NCBI GenBank assembly: GCA_964556885.1
Contig: CAZKYP010000112.1
Coordinates: forward strand, 1 to 10,839
Direction: 5' to 3'
Source of the DNA: CAZKYP01 sp964556885
Lineage (GTDB): Bacteria > Planctomycetota > Phycisphaerae > Sedimentisphaerales > Anaerobacaceae
DNA length: 10,839 bases
The translations under genes were made by a program, and so were the position numbers. This document shows positions 1-5,967 of this stretch, piece after piece (the stretch's first letter is position 1; every line of letters begins with the position of its first letter). The notes beneath the pieces were generated by a model. It worked only from the letters and a program-made list of their open reading frames with translations, was not told the origin of the DNA and made no database searches.

Positions 1-203
1 TCGACTTCCGCATCGTAGTGCATTTCGATTCCAAGCTCGACGTTCTTTGGAATACGCGGCCTGACTTTGTCGGCCACGAGCTGAATCATTTCCGGTGTAC
101 CGAAGGCACCTCCCCATTCCGGCCGCATGTCGCCGGGTACGAAACCGCCCTTGCCCGGATTAAATGTCCACCTGCAAATACTGTGTAAAGACTTCTCTGC
201 CAT
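1..203 (-). CDS. Unidentified protein, N-terminal 67 residues only (cut by window edge)
   Basis: The reading frame is open from an ATG at 203-201 to the window edge, giving 67 codons with no stop. A good Shine-Dalgarno (AAGGAG, about 7 nt before the ATG) supports the start. The visible protein begins MAEKSLHSICRWTFNPG, has a Gly/Pro-rich stretch, then an amphipathic helix (about residues 38-50) followed by a strand-like LGIEMHY. This alternation could be the beginning of a TIM-barrel sugar isomerase or epimerase, but I do not recognise the family and too little is visible to decide. It starts 54 nt after the xylA stop on the same strand, so it is probably the third gene of the xylose operon and likely handles a sugar or related metabolite. 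There is no recognisable signal peptide. Confidence 0.7.
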   Translation of the reverse strand, partial: MAEKSLHSICRWTFNPGKGGFVPGDMRPEWGGAFGTPEMIQLVADKVRPRIPKNVELGIEMHYDAEV

Positions 204-257
204 ATTTATGTTCTCCTTGTTATATGTTTATATCTATTTAACGCCAACATAATCGGT

Positions 258-1568
258 TTAGATGTAATCATTCAGGAGGTTCTCGAGCAACTCCTGGCGG
301 CCGCTTTGAAGCTTCGGCTCGCCGTGTTCGAGGATATAAGCCTCAAGCTCTTCGAATCCCACCTTTTTGCTTTCGATTTTTGCGCCTAACTCTCCGGCCC
401 AACCTTTATAGCGTTCACTAACAGCGTTCTCCAAAACTTTATCTTCTATCAATCTTGCGGCCACCTTAAGCCCCTTCGCAAAAATATCCATTGCACCGAT
501 ATGAGCATAGAAAAGGTCGACCGGGTCTATTGACTGGCGCCTGACATGTGCATCGAAATTCAGCCCACCGGTCGTAAAGCCGCCGCCTTTGAGAATGATA
601 TACATGGCCAGGGTTGTCTCGTAAATATCAGCAGGAAACTGATCGGTGTCCCAGCCCAGAAGAAGGTCACCGCGGTTGGCATCAACCGAACCGAGTATGC
701 CGTTGGCAACACAAAACGCCAGTTCATGACAGAAATCATGACCGGCCAAAGTAGCGTGATTGGACTCGATATTCAGCTTGAAGGAATCGAGCAGATTATA
801 TTTTTGGAGAAATGCGAAACAGTTTCCTGCGTCGAAATCGTATTGATGCTTGGTCGGTTCCTTAGGTTTCGGTTCGATATAAAGCTGTCCCTTGAACCCA
901 ATCTTCTTTTTATGATCGACCGCCATTTGCAGAAGCAAGGCCAGGTGATCCAGTTCCTTTTTAATATCGGTATTGAGAAGTGTATCGTAACCTTCGCGTC
1001 CGCCCCAGAAAACATAGCCCTGTCCCCCAAGCTCGTTTGTTACTTCCATGGCTTTTTTAATCTGGCTCGCCGCATAGGCGAAAACCTCCGGTGACGGATT
1101 AGTACCTGCGCCCGCCATGAACCGGCGATGAGAAAAAGCGTTCGTTGTGCCCCAGAGGAGCTTAACTCCGGTATCCGCCTGAAGCTCCTTGGCTTTTTGT
1201 ACGATTTTGTCGAGGCGTTTGTTGGTCTCGGACAGGCTGTCCGCTTCCGGAGCAATATCTCTGTCGTGGAAACACCAGAAATCAACGCCTAACTTGGTGA
1301 ACAGCTCGAAAGCCGCGTCCATCGTCATATCTGCGACTTTCATCGGATCGGACGAGTCATTGTACTTACGAATAATAGTACCGACACCGAACTGGTCCGC
1401 TCCCAGATTCTTAAAAGTATGCCAGTAACATACCGAGAAACGCAAATGTTCCGACATAGTCTTTCCAAGCACAACTTCCTCAGAATTGTAATGCTTAAAT
1501 GAAAGAGGATTTTTTGAGTCGGATCCTTCGTATTTGATCTTTTTTATCTCCGGAAAGTACTCTGCCAT
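258..1568 (-). CDS. xylA: Xylose isomerase, class II
   Basis: Cytoplasmic metal-dependent enzyme that interconverts D-xylose and D-xylulose (also D-glucose and D-fructose), the entry step of bacterial xylose use. The product is 436 residues, the usual class II length. Active-site residues sit at the canonical positions: His101 and Asp104 (in CFHDRDIAPE), Glu232 and Lys234 (YIEPKPKEPTKHQYDFD), Glu268 and His271 (NIESNHATLAGHDF), Asp296 (VDANRGD), Asp307 and Asp309 (GWDTDQFP) and Asp339. The open frame extends 13 codons further upstream to 1607, but the ATG at 1568 is preferred because AAAGGAG lies 8 nt before it and the protein then begins MAEYFPEIKKIKYEG as in the family. It follows xylB after a 55-nt spacer that contains a strong hairpin. 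No missing residues or frameshifts are seen. Confidence 0.97.
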   Translation of the reverse strand: MAEYFPEIKKIKYEGSDSKNPLSFKHYNSEEVVLGKTMSEHLRFSVCYWHTFKNLGADQFGVGTIIRKYNDSSDPMKVADMTMDAAFELFTKLGVDFWCFHDRDIAPEADSLSETNKRLDKIVQKAKELQADTGVKLLWGTTNAFSHRRFMAGAGTNPSPEVFAYAASQIKKAMEVTNELGGQGYVFWGGREGYDTLLNTDIKKELDHLALLLQMAVDHKKKIGFKGQLYIEPKPKEPTKHQYDFDAGNCFAFLQKYNLLDSFKLNIESNHATLAGHDFCHELAFCVANGILGSVDANRGDLLLGWDTDQFPADIYETTLAMYIILKGGGFTTGGLNFDAHVRRQSIDPVDLFYAHIGAMDIFAKGLKVAARLIEDKVLENAVSERYKGWAGELGAKIESKKVGFEELEAYILEHGEPKLQSGRQELLENLLNDYI

Positions 1569-1584
1569 TTGTATTGCTCCTTTC

Positions 1585-1616
1585 TCGTAATCTCTGTTCG
1601 AATCCACAGAGTACGA
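1585..1616 (-). promoter_or_regulatory. Intercistronic RNA hairpin between xylB and xylA
   Basis: In the minus-strand transcript TCGTA-CTCTGT pairs with ACAGAG-(AT)-TACGA: an 11-bp stem with a 2-nt bulge and an 8-nt loop. It ends one or two bases before the xylA Shine-Dalgarno (1583-1577). There is no U-tract after it, so it is not an ordinary terminator. It may protect or define the 5' end of a processed xylA message; that role is inference. Confidence 0.6.
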
Positions 1617-1623
1617 TTTATGC

Positions 1624-2962
1624 TTACAATTGATGTTTCAGGACATCCACCCATCTNNNNNNNNNNNNNNNNNNNNNNNNNNNNNNNNNNNNNNNNNNNN
1701 NNNNNNNNNNNNNNNNNNNNNNNNNNNNNNNNNNNNNNNNNNNNNNNNNNNNNNNNGGCCTTGACGCCGAGATTGCTCATTATTTCCACGCCGTAGTTCA
1801 GCGCGAATACAATTCCTTCCTGTGCCGCCCTCAACAGATGGGACCTGTTGTGCACGTTAAAATTCAAGCCGTGGATTGAAGAGCCGATATTGCGGTTTTC
1901 CAGTGTGCGTTCGGCTCCGTTGCCGAATGGAAGAATTACCAGGTCGTCGGAGCCGACCGGTGCTTTTTGCGCCACCTCGTTCATTTCCGGGTAGTCTGTC
2001 GAGCCGGTGTTGTGTTTGAGCCAGCTATTAAGGATGCCGGTGCCGTTGACACACAGCAGCACGCCGTACCTGGGATTTTTCGGTTCATGATTAACATGTA
2101 CGAACGTATTGACCCTTGACTTGTCGTCGTATTTTGCTTCGGAAGTAATGCCGTAGACGACGCCCGATGTACCGGCAGTGGCTGCTATTTCGCCCGGGTT
2201 TAGCACGTTTAGTGACAAAGCGTTATTGGGCTGGTCACCGGCTCTGTAAGAAATTATGGTTCCAGCCTTAAGACCCAGCTCTGCTGCAACGTCTTTCGTT
2301 AATTCGCCCTGTACGGAAAACGTTGGAGTCGTTTCGGCGACAAGCTCTTCGGAGATGCCGTAATTTTCGAGAACGAAGTCGGCCAGGCTGCCGCTTTCGA
2401 AATCCCACATTATTCCTTCGGACAATCCCGAAGGAGTCGTTTTAATCTGGCCCGTCATCATCATGGCAATATAGTCGCCGGGCAGCATCATTTTGTGAAT
2501 CTTCGAATAAATGTCCGGCTCGTTTTCCTTTACCCATTTCAATTTAGAAGCCGTGAAGTTTCCCGGCGAATTCAACAGGCGTGACAGGCATTTTTTCTCA
2601 CCGATACTTTTCAGTGCCTCGTTGCCGATTTCAACCGCCCTGCTGTCACACCAGATTATCGAAGGTCTCAGCACCTGTTTGTTTTTGTCCACTAAAACCA
2701 AACCGTGCATCTGGTAAGAAATCCCGATAGCCGCAACATCACCCGCGTTGAATTCCACCTTGGCCTTGATCTTGCCGGTTGCGGCCTTGACATGCTCCCA
2801 CCACGTATCGGGCTGCTGTTCGGCCCATCCTATCTTCTTTGCGATAATCTCCAGCTCCTTTTCGGGCGAAGTTGCCGAAGCCAGCACCTTGCCCGTCCCG
2901 GCATCCATCAATGTAGCTTTTACGGACGAGCTCCCAACATCATATCCCAATAACAATGTCAT
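1624..2962 (-). CDS. xylB: Xylulokinase, FGGY family (interrupted by assembly gap)
   Basis: ATP-dependent kinase that turns D-xylulose into xylulose 5-phosphate, feeding the pentose phosphate pathway. The 402 residues before the gap show the FGGY fold: N-terminal phosphate-binding strand GYDVGSSSVKATLMD (6-20), the QMHG sugar-pocket motif (84-87), IIWCDSRA (102-109), and AGDQPNNA with the catalytic base Asp243, followed by ATAGTSG. Start: ATG at 2962 with AGGAG about 9 nt upstream. The end is hidden by 100 N (1657-1756). After the gap, one frame reads RWVDVLKHQL then TAA at 1626-1624, which looks like a plausible kinase C-terminus, so I place the end there. If the enzyme is normal length (about 490-500 residues), roughly 80-90 codons are missing, more than the placeholder. 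First gene of the xylBA operon. Confidence 0.9.
1657..1756. other. Assembly gap of 100 N
   Basis: Exactly 100 unknown bases, the usual placeholder for a gap of unknown size. It falls inside xylB. Any reading frame carried across it is meaningless, and the true distance between the two sides is unknown. Confidence 0.99.
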
Positions 2963-3030
2963 TTATTTTCTCCTAACAATTGCATTACAGACTCACTCAA
3001 TGAGCGACAAGAACGCAAAATTCAATCCAC

Positions 3031-3058
3031 ATCATAATTATTATTGTTAGATTGTCAA
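3031..3058 (-). promoter_or_regulatory. Sigma-70-type promoter of the xylBA operon
   Basis: On the minus strand a perfect -35 TTGACA (3058-3053) is separated by 16 bp from TATGAT (3036-3031), one mismatch from the consensus -10. Transcription would begin near 3024, leaving a leader of about 60 nt before xylB. The spacer is very AT-rich and includes the palindrome ATAATTAT, which a xylose regulator might use, although no known XylR operator is recognised. Confidence 0.7.
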
Positions 3059-3201
3059 GTTTTTCGCCAAACTTTTTAACCGGAACCGAACAACAGCGTG
3101 CGGTATGTAATAAAAAAAGCGGGGAGCGAGTAAAATACTGATGGTTTTTTTATCGGGACTGAATGATAAAACCGCCCTGCAAAACAGGGATCGGGATGGA
3201 T

Positions 3202-3238
3202 AAAAAAACGCACCACGACGCATAAAGCGCCGTGGTGC
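3202..3238 (-). terminator. Intrinsic terminator of the DUF11 lipoprotein gene
   Basis: Reading the minus strand, a 12-bp stem with one mismatch (arms 3238-3227 and 3221-3210, loop of 5) is followed by seven T (3208-3202). It lies about 20 bp after the stop codon at 3260. A smaller hairpin (CCCTG/CAGGG at 3175-3189) followed by TTTTAT comes just afterwards and may be a weak backup. Confidence 0.85.
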
Positions 3239-3259
3239 TATAATTCGCCGCCCTCATAG

Positions 3260-4942
3260 CTACTCGTACAAGTGAGTAGCTTCTGTTTCCTCCACAGGGC
3301 GTGTAAGCTGTTCGGAGCTCATAATAACCTTAAAGAGCACGTCTCCGGGCCTTGCAGCCGTGACGACGACGCGCCATGCGGCCTTATCCTGAGGCGCGAG
3401 ACTGGCCAGCGGAAGGAACCTTAAGGTATCGCCTTCACGCACACCGGATGTCGCACCGGCCGACGAGACGTACTGGACATAGTCTTCCAGGACGCAGGTG
3501 ATGCGAATATTGGTGGCGTTCGCCGAGCCCTGGTTGGTTACCTTTATCACATAGGTGGCCTGGCTGCCGATCCTGATCGGGTCTTCGACATCGCTAACAT
3601 CCAGCAGCAGTGCTGGAATACCGGCGACCACGGTTCTCATTGAATCCGTCACCGGGCTTGCGCAATATGCAGTCGCAGTGGCATCATTGATAAACGTGCC
3701 CGCCCTCGTCGGGGTGTAAGACACAAGCACCTTTTGGGAAGCATTAGGTTCGAGAGTACCGAACTCCCAAACCAGCTTGGAACCTGTAAGTTTCGCACCG
3801 GCTGTCGCTTTTACGGAATTCACTCCATCAGGAACGGTGTCTTCCACGATTGTGTTTCTCGCCGCAACATCCGATTTATTGGTAATAGTTATCTCATAAG
3901 TCACCGGACGGCCCAGATATTGTCTTTCAGGCCCGGTCTTCTTGATTGTCAGCACGGGCATACCTACAGATGTTGTAACGGCCGCCGACTCAGCCCTCAG
4001 GCCGGAGCCTGATGTTGCCACGGCCTTGCTGACATATTTACCTATTCGAGAAGCCTTCAGCTCCACGCTGAATTCCTGTGACTGATTCGTCATCAGTGTA
4101 CCGACATTAATTACTATCTCATTCCTGCCGTCGGTCGTTCGCAATCCGACAGGCAGAGTATCCACGATTCTAACGTTTTGGACGGCCCCGGTTCCGATGT
4201 TCGAGACTACCAGCTTCACCGGAATTGTATCGCATAGCAATGCTTCGGACGGAACAACTTTGGTGAGCTTCAGCATCGGCTGAACTACTTTCATATTCGC
4301 CGAGGCTGGAATGACCGGGGTCAGGATAGTCGTATTTTGCTTGATTGAATCACCGTAGGTAGCCATACCGGATACTACCAGTCGCCTGCTGCCTTTCGGC
4401 CCGAGCGAATCTATGGTCCAGACAAGCTTGGTTTCGCTTTCTTCATCCGCAACCGGACTGGACCTCGATAATCTGAAGTTATCCGGAACATCTTCGTCTA
4501 CGACAACATCGGTCAGTGTTGAGTTGGTCAGGTTCGTAACGGTAATGAAATATTCGAACTCCTTGTTCAACTCGACTTCCCTCGGCATAGTCTTTTCCAA
4601 TTGAACAACTCCGCATTCCGGCCACGGGTACGTTCTCGATATAACATAAGAACCCGACCCGCTGACGGATATCATATCAGTACTTGTAGGGGCAGTGCTG
4701 GTGACGGATGATCGCATCTGCATCTGGTCGGGAGGACTGAACGTCGTTCTTTCCGGGATATAAGATATGGACGACTGTTCATTGTCCCAATTAATCCCCT
4801 TGTTGATCCCTTCGTCAACTCCTTCCGTCTCTGTCGGTTCAATAATCCCCAATTGCTTCAAATCAGGCTGACCCTTGCAGCTCAAGAAGCAGGATAAACC
4901 TAAAACCAATAAAAGGAATGTGATATTCAGGAGCTTGCTCAT
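3260..4942 (-). CDS. Secreted DUF11-repeat protein, probable lipoprotein
   Basis: 560-residue exported protein of unknown specific role. Residues 1-22 form a signal peptide (Lys3, hydrophobic run 5-20) with cysteines at 18 and 22 at the end; the contexts GLSC and FLSC resemble a lipobox but lack the usual Leu at -3, so lipid anchoring is likely rather than certain. A low-complexity Ser/Thr/Pro-rich linker (about 35-105) leads to four immunoglobulin-like DUF11 repeats at about 113-215, 222-325, 329-440 and 445-550, each with a (V/I)TN strand followed by V.D..P and a late GTL/SLAP turn. DUF11 repeats occur in cell-surface proteins, including chlamydial OmcB, and in many Planctomycetota. The frame is open to 5116, but ATG 4942 is chosen because AAGGAG lies 7 nt upstream and the signal peptide starts there. 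Single-gene unit with its own promoter and terminator. Confidence 0.85.
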   Translation of the reverse strand: MSKLLNITFLLLVLGLSCFLSCKGQPDLKQLGIIEPTETEGVDEGINKGINWDNEQSSISYIPERTTFSPPDQMQMRSSVTSTAPTSTDMISVSGSGSYVISRTYPWPECGVVQLEKTMPREVELNKEFEYFITVTNLTNSTLTDVVVDEDVPDNFRLSRSSPVADEESETKLVWTIDSLGPKGSRRLVVSGMATYGDSIKQNTTILTPVIPASANMKVVQPMLKLTKVVPSEALLCDTIPVKLVVSNIGTGAVQNVRIVDTLPVGLRTTDGRNEIVINVGTLMTNQSQEFSVELKASRIGKYVSKAVATSGSGLRAESAAVTTSVGMPVLTIKKTGPERQYLGRPVTYEITITNKSDVAARNTIVEDTVPDGVNSVKATAGAKLTGSKLVWEFGTLEPNASQKVLVSYTPTRAGTFINDATATAYCASPVTDSMRTVVAGIPALLLDVSDVEDPIRIGSQATYVIKVTNQGSANATNIRITCVLEDYVQYVSSAGATSGVREGDTLRFLPLASLAPQDKAAWRVVVTAARPGDVLFKVIMSSEQLTRPVEETEATHLYE

Positions 4943-4948
4943 CGTATA

Positions 4949-4988
4949 TCTCCTTTTGCATCTTCTTTGAAAATCGACTCGAAGAAGA
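4949..4988 (-). promoter_or_regulatory. Hairpin next to the lipoprotein gene ribosome binding site
   Basis: In the minus-strand leader UCUUCUUCGA (4988-4979) pairs with UCAAAGAAGA (4970-4961) with one C/A mismatch. The same upstream arm UCUUCUU could instead pair with the Shine-Dalgarno AAGGAGA (4955-4949) through seven pairs including one G-U. The two pairings exclude each other, giving a possible on/off arrangement. Functional meaning is inference. Confidence 0.4.
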
Positions 4989-5089
4989 TTATCAGATAGA
5001 CCGTAATTTCTCACCATACCTTCCCATTTAAACAATATGGTTTTCACATATTTTAAGTGGTATATCGGTACAAGTTTCGGTCGAGTTAA

Positions 5090-5162
5090 CCAAAAAAACA
5101 AAAGCCGGCTCAACAACCTAAGGTATTGTCAACACATAACTGTGTAAACCCACGACCGGCTT
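5090..5162 (-). promoter_or_regulatory. Structured leader with terminator-like end (possible attenuator, riboswitch or small RNA)
   Basis: On the minus strand a perfect 7-bp stem AAGCCGG/CCGGCTT (5162-5156 with 5108-5102) encloses two smaller hairpins, ACACA/TGTGT (5145-5141 with 5136-5132, loop of 4) and CAA.ACC/GGT..TTG (5128-5111, loop TTA). This is a possible three-way junction. It is followed immediately by a T-rich run TTTTGTTTTTTT ending near 5092. The element starts about 16 nt after the predicted transcription start and 160 nt before the lipoprotein start codon. It matches no riboswitch class that I recognise. Confidence 0.4.
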
Positions 5163-5184
5163 GATACGCCGCTACAATTTGCGC

Positions 5185-5224
5185 ATTATACCACCGATAA
5201 ATAGCCCATAATAACCCATATTAA
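5185..5224 (-). promoter_or_regulatory. Extended -10 promoter of the lipoprotein gene with phased repeats
   Basis: The minus strand carries TGGTATAAT (5193-5185), a perfect extended -10. No -35 hexamer is evident; in its place stand TTAATATGGG (5224-5215), TTATTATGGG (5214-5205) and a weaker TATTTATCGG (5203-5194), one helical turn apart. Such phased repeats over the -35 region are typical of activator-dependent promoters. The predicted start is near 5178. Confidence 0.5.
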
Positions 5225-5380
5225 CATACATTGTCCACAGCTTACTTGTTCTGAAGTACCATAATTTTCGAGAAATTCGGACAATAATATGAATTTGTAC
5301 CTGTCAGGTTGGCAGAGAAAGAAAAAAACCGGACTGGATTTTGGCAGACTGTGGAAAAAAAGCTTTTTTATGTAACTCTA

Positions 5381-5409
5381 TTTACAAAAGCAACTTAAGC
5401 AAATATAGG
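5381..5409 (+). promoter_or_regulatory. Possible sigma-70-type promoter for the receiver gene
   Basis: TTTACA (5381-5386), a 17-bp spacer and TATAGG (5404-5409) give five and four matches to the consensus hexamers. It lies just upstream of the stronger sigma-54 match and could be a second, basal promoter. AT-rich sequence makes chance matches common. Confidence 0.3.
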
Positions 5410-5425
5410 ACCTTAGATAGCCACT

Positions 5426-5441
5426 TGGCACAATATTTGCA
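5426..5441 (+). promoter_or_regulatory. Sigma-54 (RpoN) promoter
   Basis: TGGCACAATATTTGCA fits the sigma-54 consensus TGGCAC-N5-TTGCW at every defined base, with the invariant GG and GC exactly 10 bp apart. The expected start lies about 12 bp after the GC element, near 5452, leaving a short leader whose AGGA (5453-5456) serves the ATG at 5465. Activation would require an enhancer-binding ATPase, not present in this window. A direct repeat TTGGCAGA at 5309-5316 and 5341-5348 lies at a suitable upstream distance. Confidence 0.75.
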
Positions 5442-5464
5442 ATTATCAAAACAGGAACAAAATT

Positions 5465-5875
5465 ATGGTATCAAATATATCAAAATTCGGTGAAGTTAAT
5501 GTCCTGGCCAGTATGGCAGACTGGGCATGGCCGGAGGCGCTGCGTCTTATATTCAAACCACGAGGCGTTAATCTTTTAGTTGCGGACAACCCGTCCGAAT
5601 TTGTCAATATTATAAGGCGTAAACGCATCCATACAACAATCGTAGATACGGACTCGGAAGAATCCAGCGGGCTTACTACCATAAAGATTATCAGGATGGA
5701 TTACCCGTTGCTGCCCTGCATACTGTTAACAAGCACGGCCGGTAAACCTCTGCTCGATAATGCGCTGCGGCTCGATGTTTTCAGCGTAATCGACAAACCG
5801 GTTGACATGAGCATCCTGCAGGAACTGCTGAACAGGTTATTTATGAAAAAGTATAACAGCAATATATTCCAGTAA
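5465..5875 (+). CDS. Stand-alone receiver-like protein (degenerate response regulator domain)
   Basis: 136-residue cytoplasmic protein consisting of one CheY-like receiver domain and no output domain. Matches to the fold: first strand VNVLAS (11-16), third strand TTIVD with Asp61 as the phosphorylation-site equivalent and Gly69 at the expected +8 position, fourth strand PCILLTS with Thr89, and the late Lys in VIDKP (Lys111). The pair of acidic residues that normally binds magnesium after the first strand is replaced by Ala/Ser (VLASMADW), so phosphorylation may be lost or altered. The start is supported by AGGAA about 8 nt upstream. A sigma-54 promoter precedes it and a perfect inverted repeat follows the stop. 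groES begins 92 bp downstream on the same strand, so co-transcription is possible. Partner kinase and target are unknown. Confidence 0.7.
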   Translation: MVSNISKFGEVNVLASMADWAWPEALRLIFKPRGVNLLVADNPSEFVNIIRRKRIHTTIVDTDSEESSGLTTIKIIRMDYPLLPCILLTSTAGKPLLDNALRLDVFSVIDKPVDMSILQELLNRLFMKKYNSNIFQ

Positions 5876-5894
5876 TTAATGGCCTGGCCATTAA
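5876..5894 (+). repeat. Perfect inverted repeat between the receiver gene and groES
   Basis: TTAATGGCCTGGCCATTAA is a 9-bp perfect inverted repeat around one central T, starting right after the receiver stop codon. As RNA it could form an 8-bp hairpin with loop CTG, but no strong U-tract follows, so it would be a poor terminator. Its symmetry also suits a dimeric repressor site upstream of groES. Confidence 0.55.
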
Positions 5895-5940
5895 ACTAAA
5901 TTTTCCTATTGTTAAATAAAACGGGCAATTAAAATAAAGC

Positions 5941-5959
5941 TATTCTTTCGAAAGGAGTA
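5941..5959 (+). promoter_or_regulatory. Shine-Dalgarno-sequestering hairpin of groES (candidate RNA thermometer)
   Basis: UAUUCUUU (5941-5948) pairs with AAAGGAGUA's last eight bases (5952-5959) through eight consecutive pairs, two of them G-U, around a CGA loop. The whole Shine-Dalgarno AAGGAG (5952-5957) is inside the stem. A short, weak stem of this kind is how known heat-shock RNA thermometers hold back translation until the temperature rises. Groes start codon at 5968 is 10 nt after the Shine-Dalgarno. Confidence 0.5.
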
Positions 5960-5967
5960 ATGACAAA

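Larger units (their letters stand above)
4943..5464. other. Divergent intergenic region without a gene
   Basis: I see no credible coding region in these 522 bp. The minus-strand frame continuing from the lipoprotein to 5116 lacks a ribosome binding site and protein character. The region is AT-rich and holds the lipoprotein leader (4943 to about 5178), its promoter (5185-5193) with phased repeats, two DnaA-box-like sequences (5231-5239 and 5350-5358), an A-tract palindrome AAAAAAGCTTTTTT (5356-5369), and plus-strand promoters for the receiver gene (5381-5409 and 5426-5441). Confidence 0.75.

Noticed and set aside
546..1094. 182-codon plus-strand reading frame opposite xylA
   Set aside because: It lies entirely within a well-supported gene on the other strand and shows no domain or ribosome binding site.
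1569..1607. Longer xylA start at 1607
   Set aside because: The extra 13 residues have no ribosome binding site and overlap the intercistronic hairpin; ATG 1568 has a good one and gives the family length and residue numbering.
1544..1656. Continuation of the xylB frame past the N run into the xylA start region
   Set aside because: The frame is carried only by the 100-base placeholder; the residues after it do not look like a kinase end, while another frame gives a better C-terminus and stop at 1624.
4943..5116. N-terminal extension of the lipoprotein to 5116
   Set aside because: It would bury the signal peptide inside the protein and lacks a ribosome binding site.
5160..5460. Replication origin
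   Set aside because: Only two DnaA-like boxes are present and no dnaA, dnaN or gyrase gene is near.
5446..5682. Minus-strand reading frame opposite the receiver gene
   Set aside because: The receiver frame has fold motifs, a promoter and a ribosome binding site; the antisense frame has none.
5895..5967. CIRCE (HrcA operator) upstream of groES
   Set aside because: I looked for TTAGCACTC-N9-GAGTGCTAA and found nothing similar.
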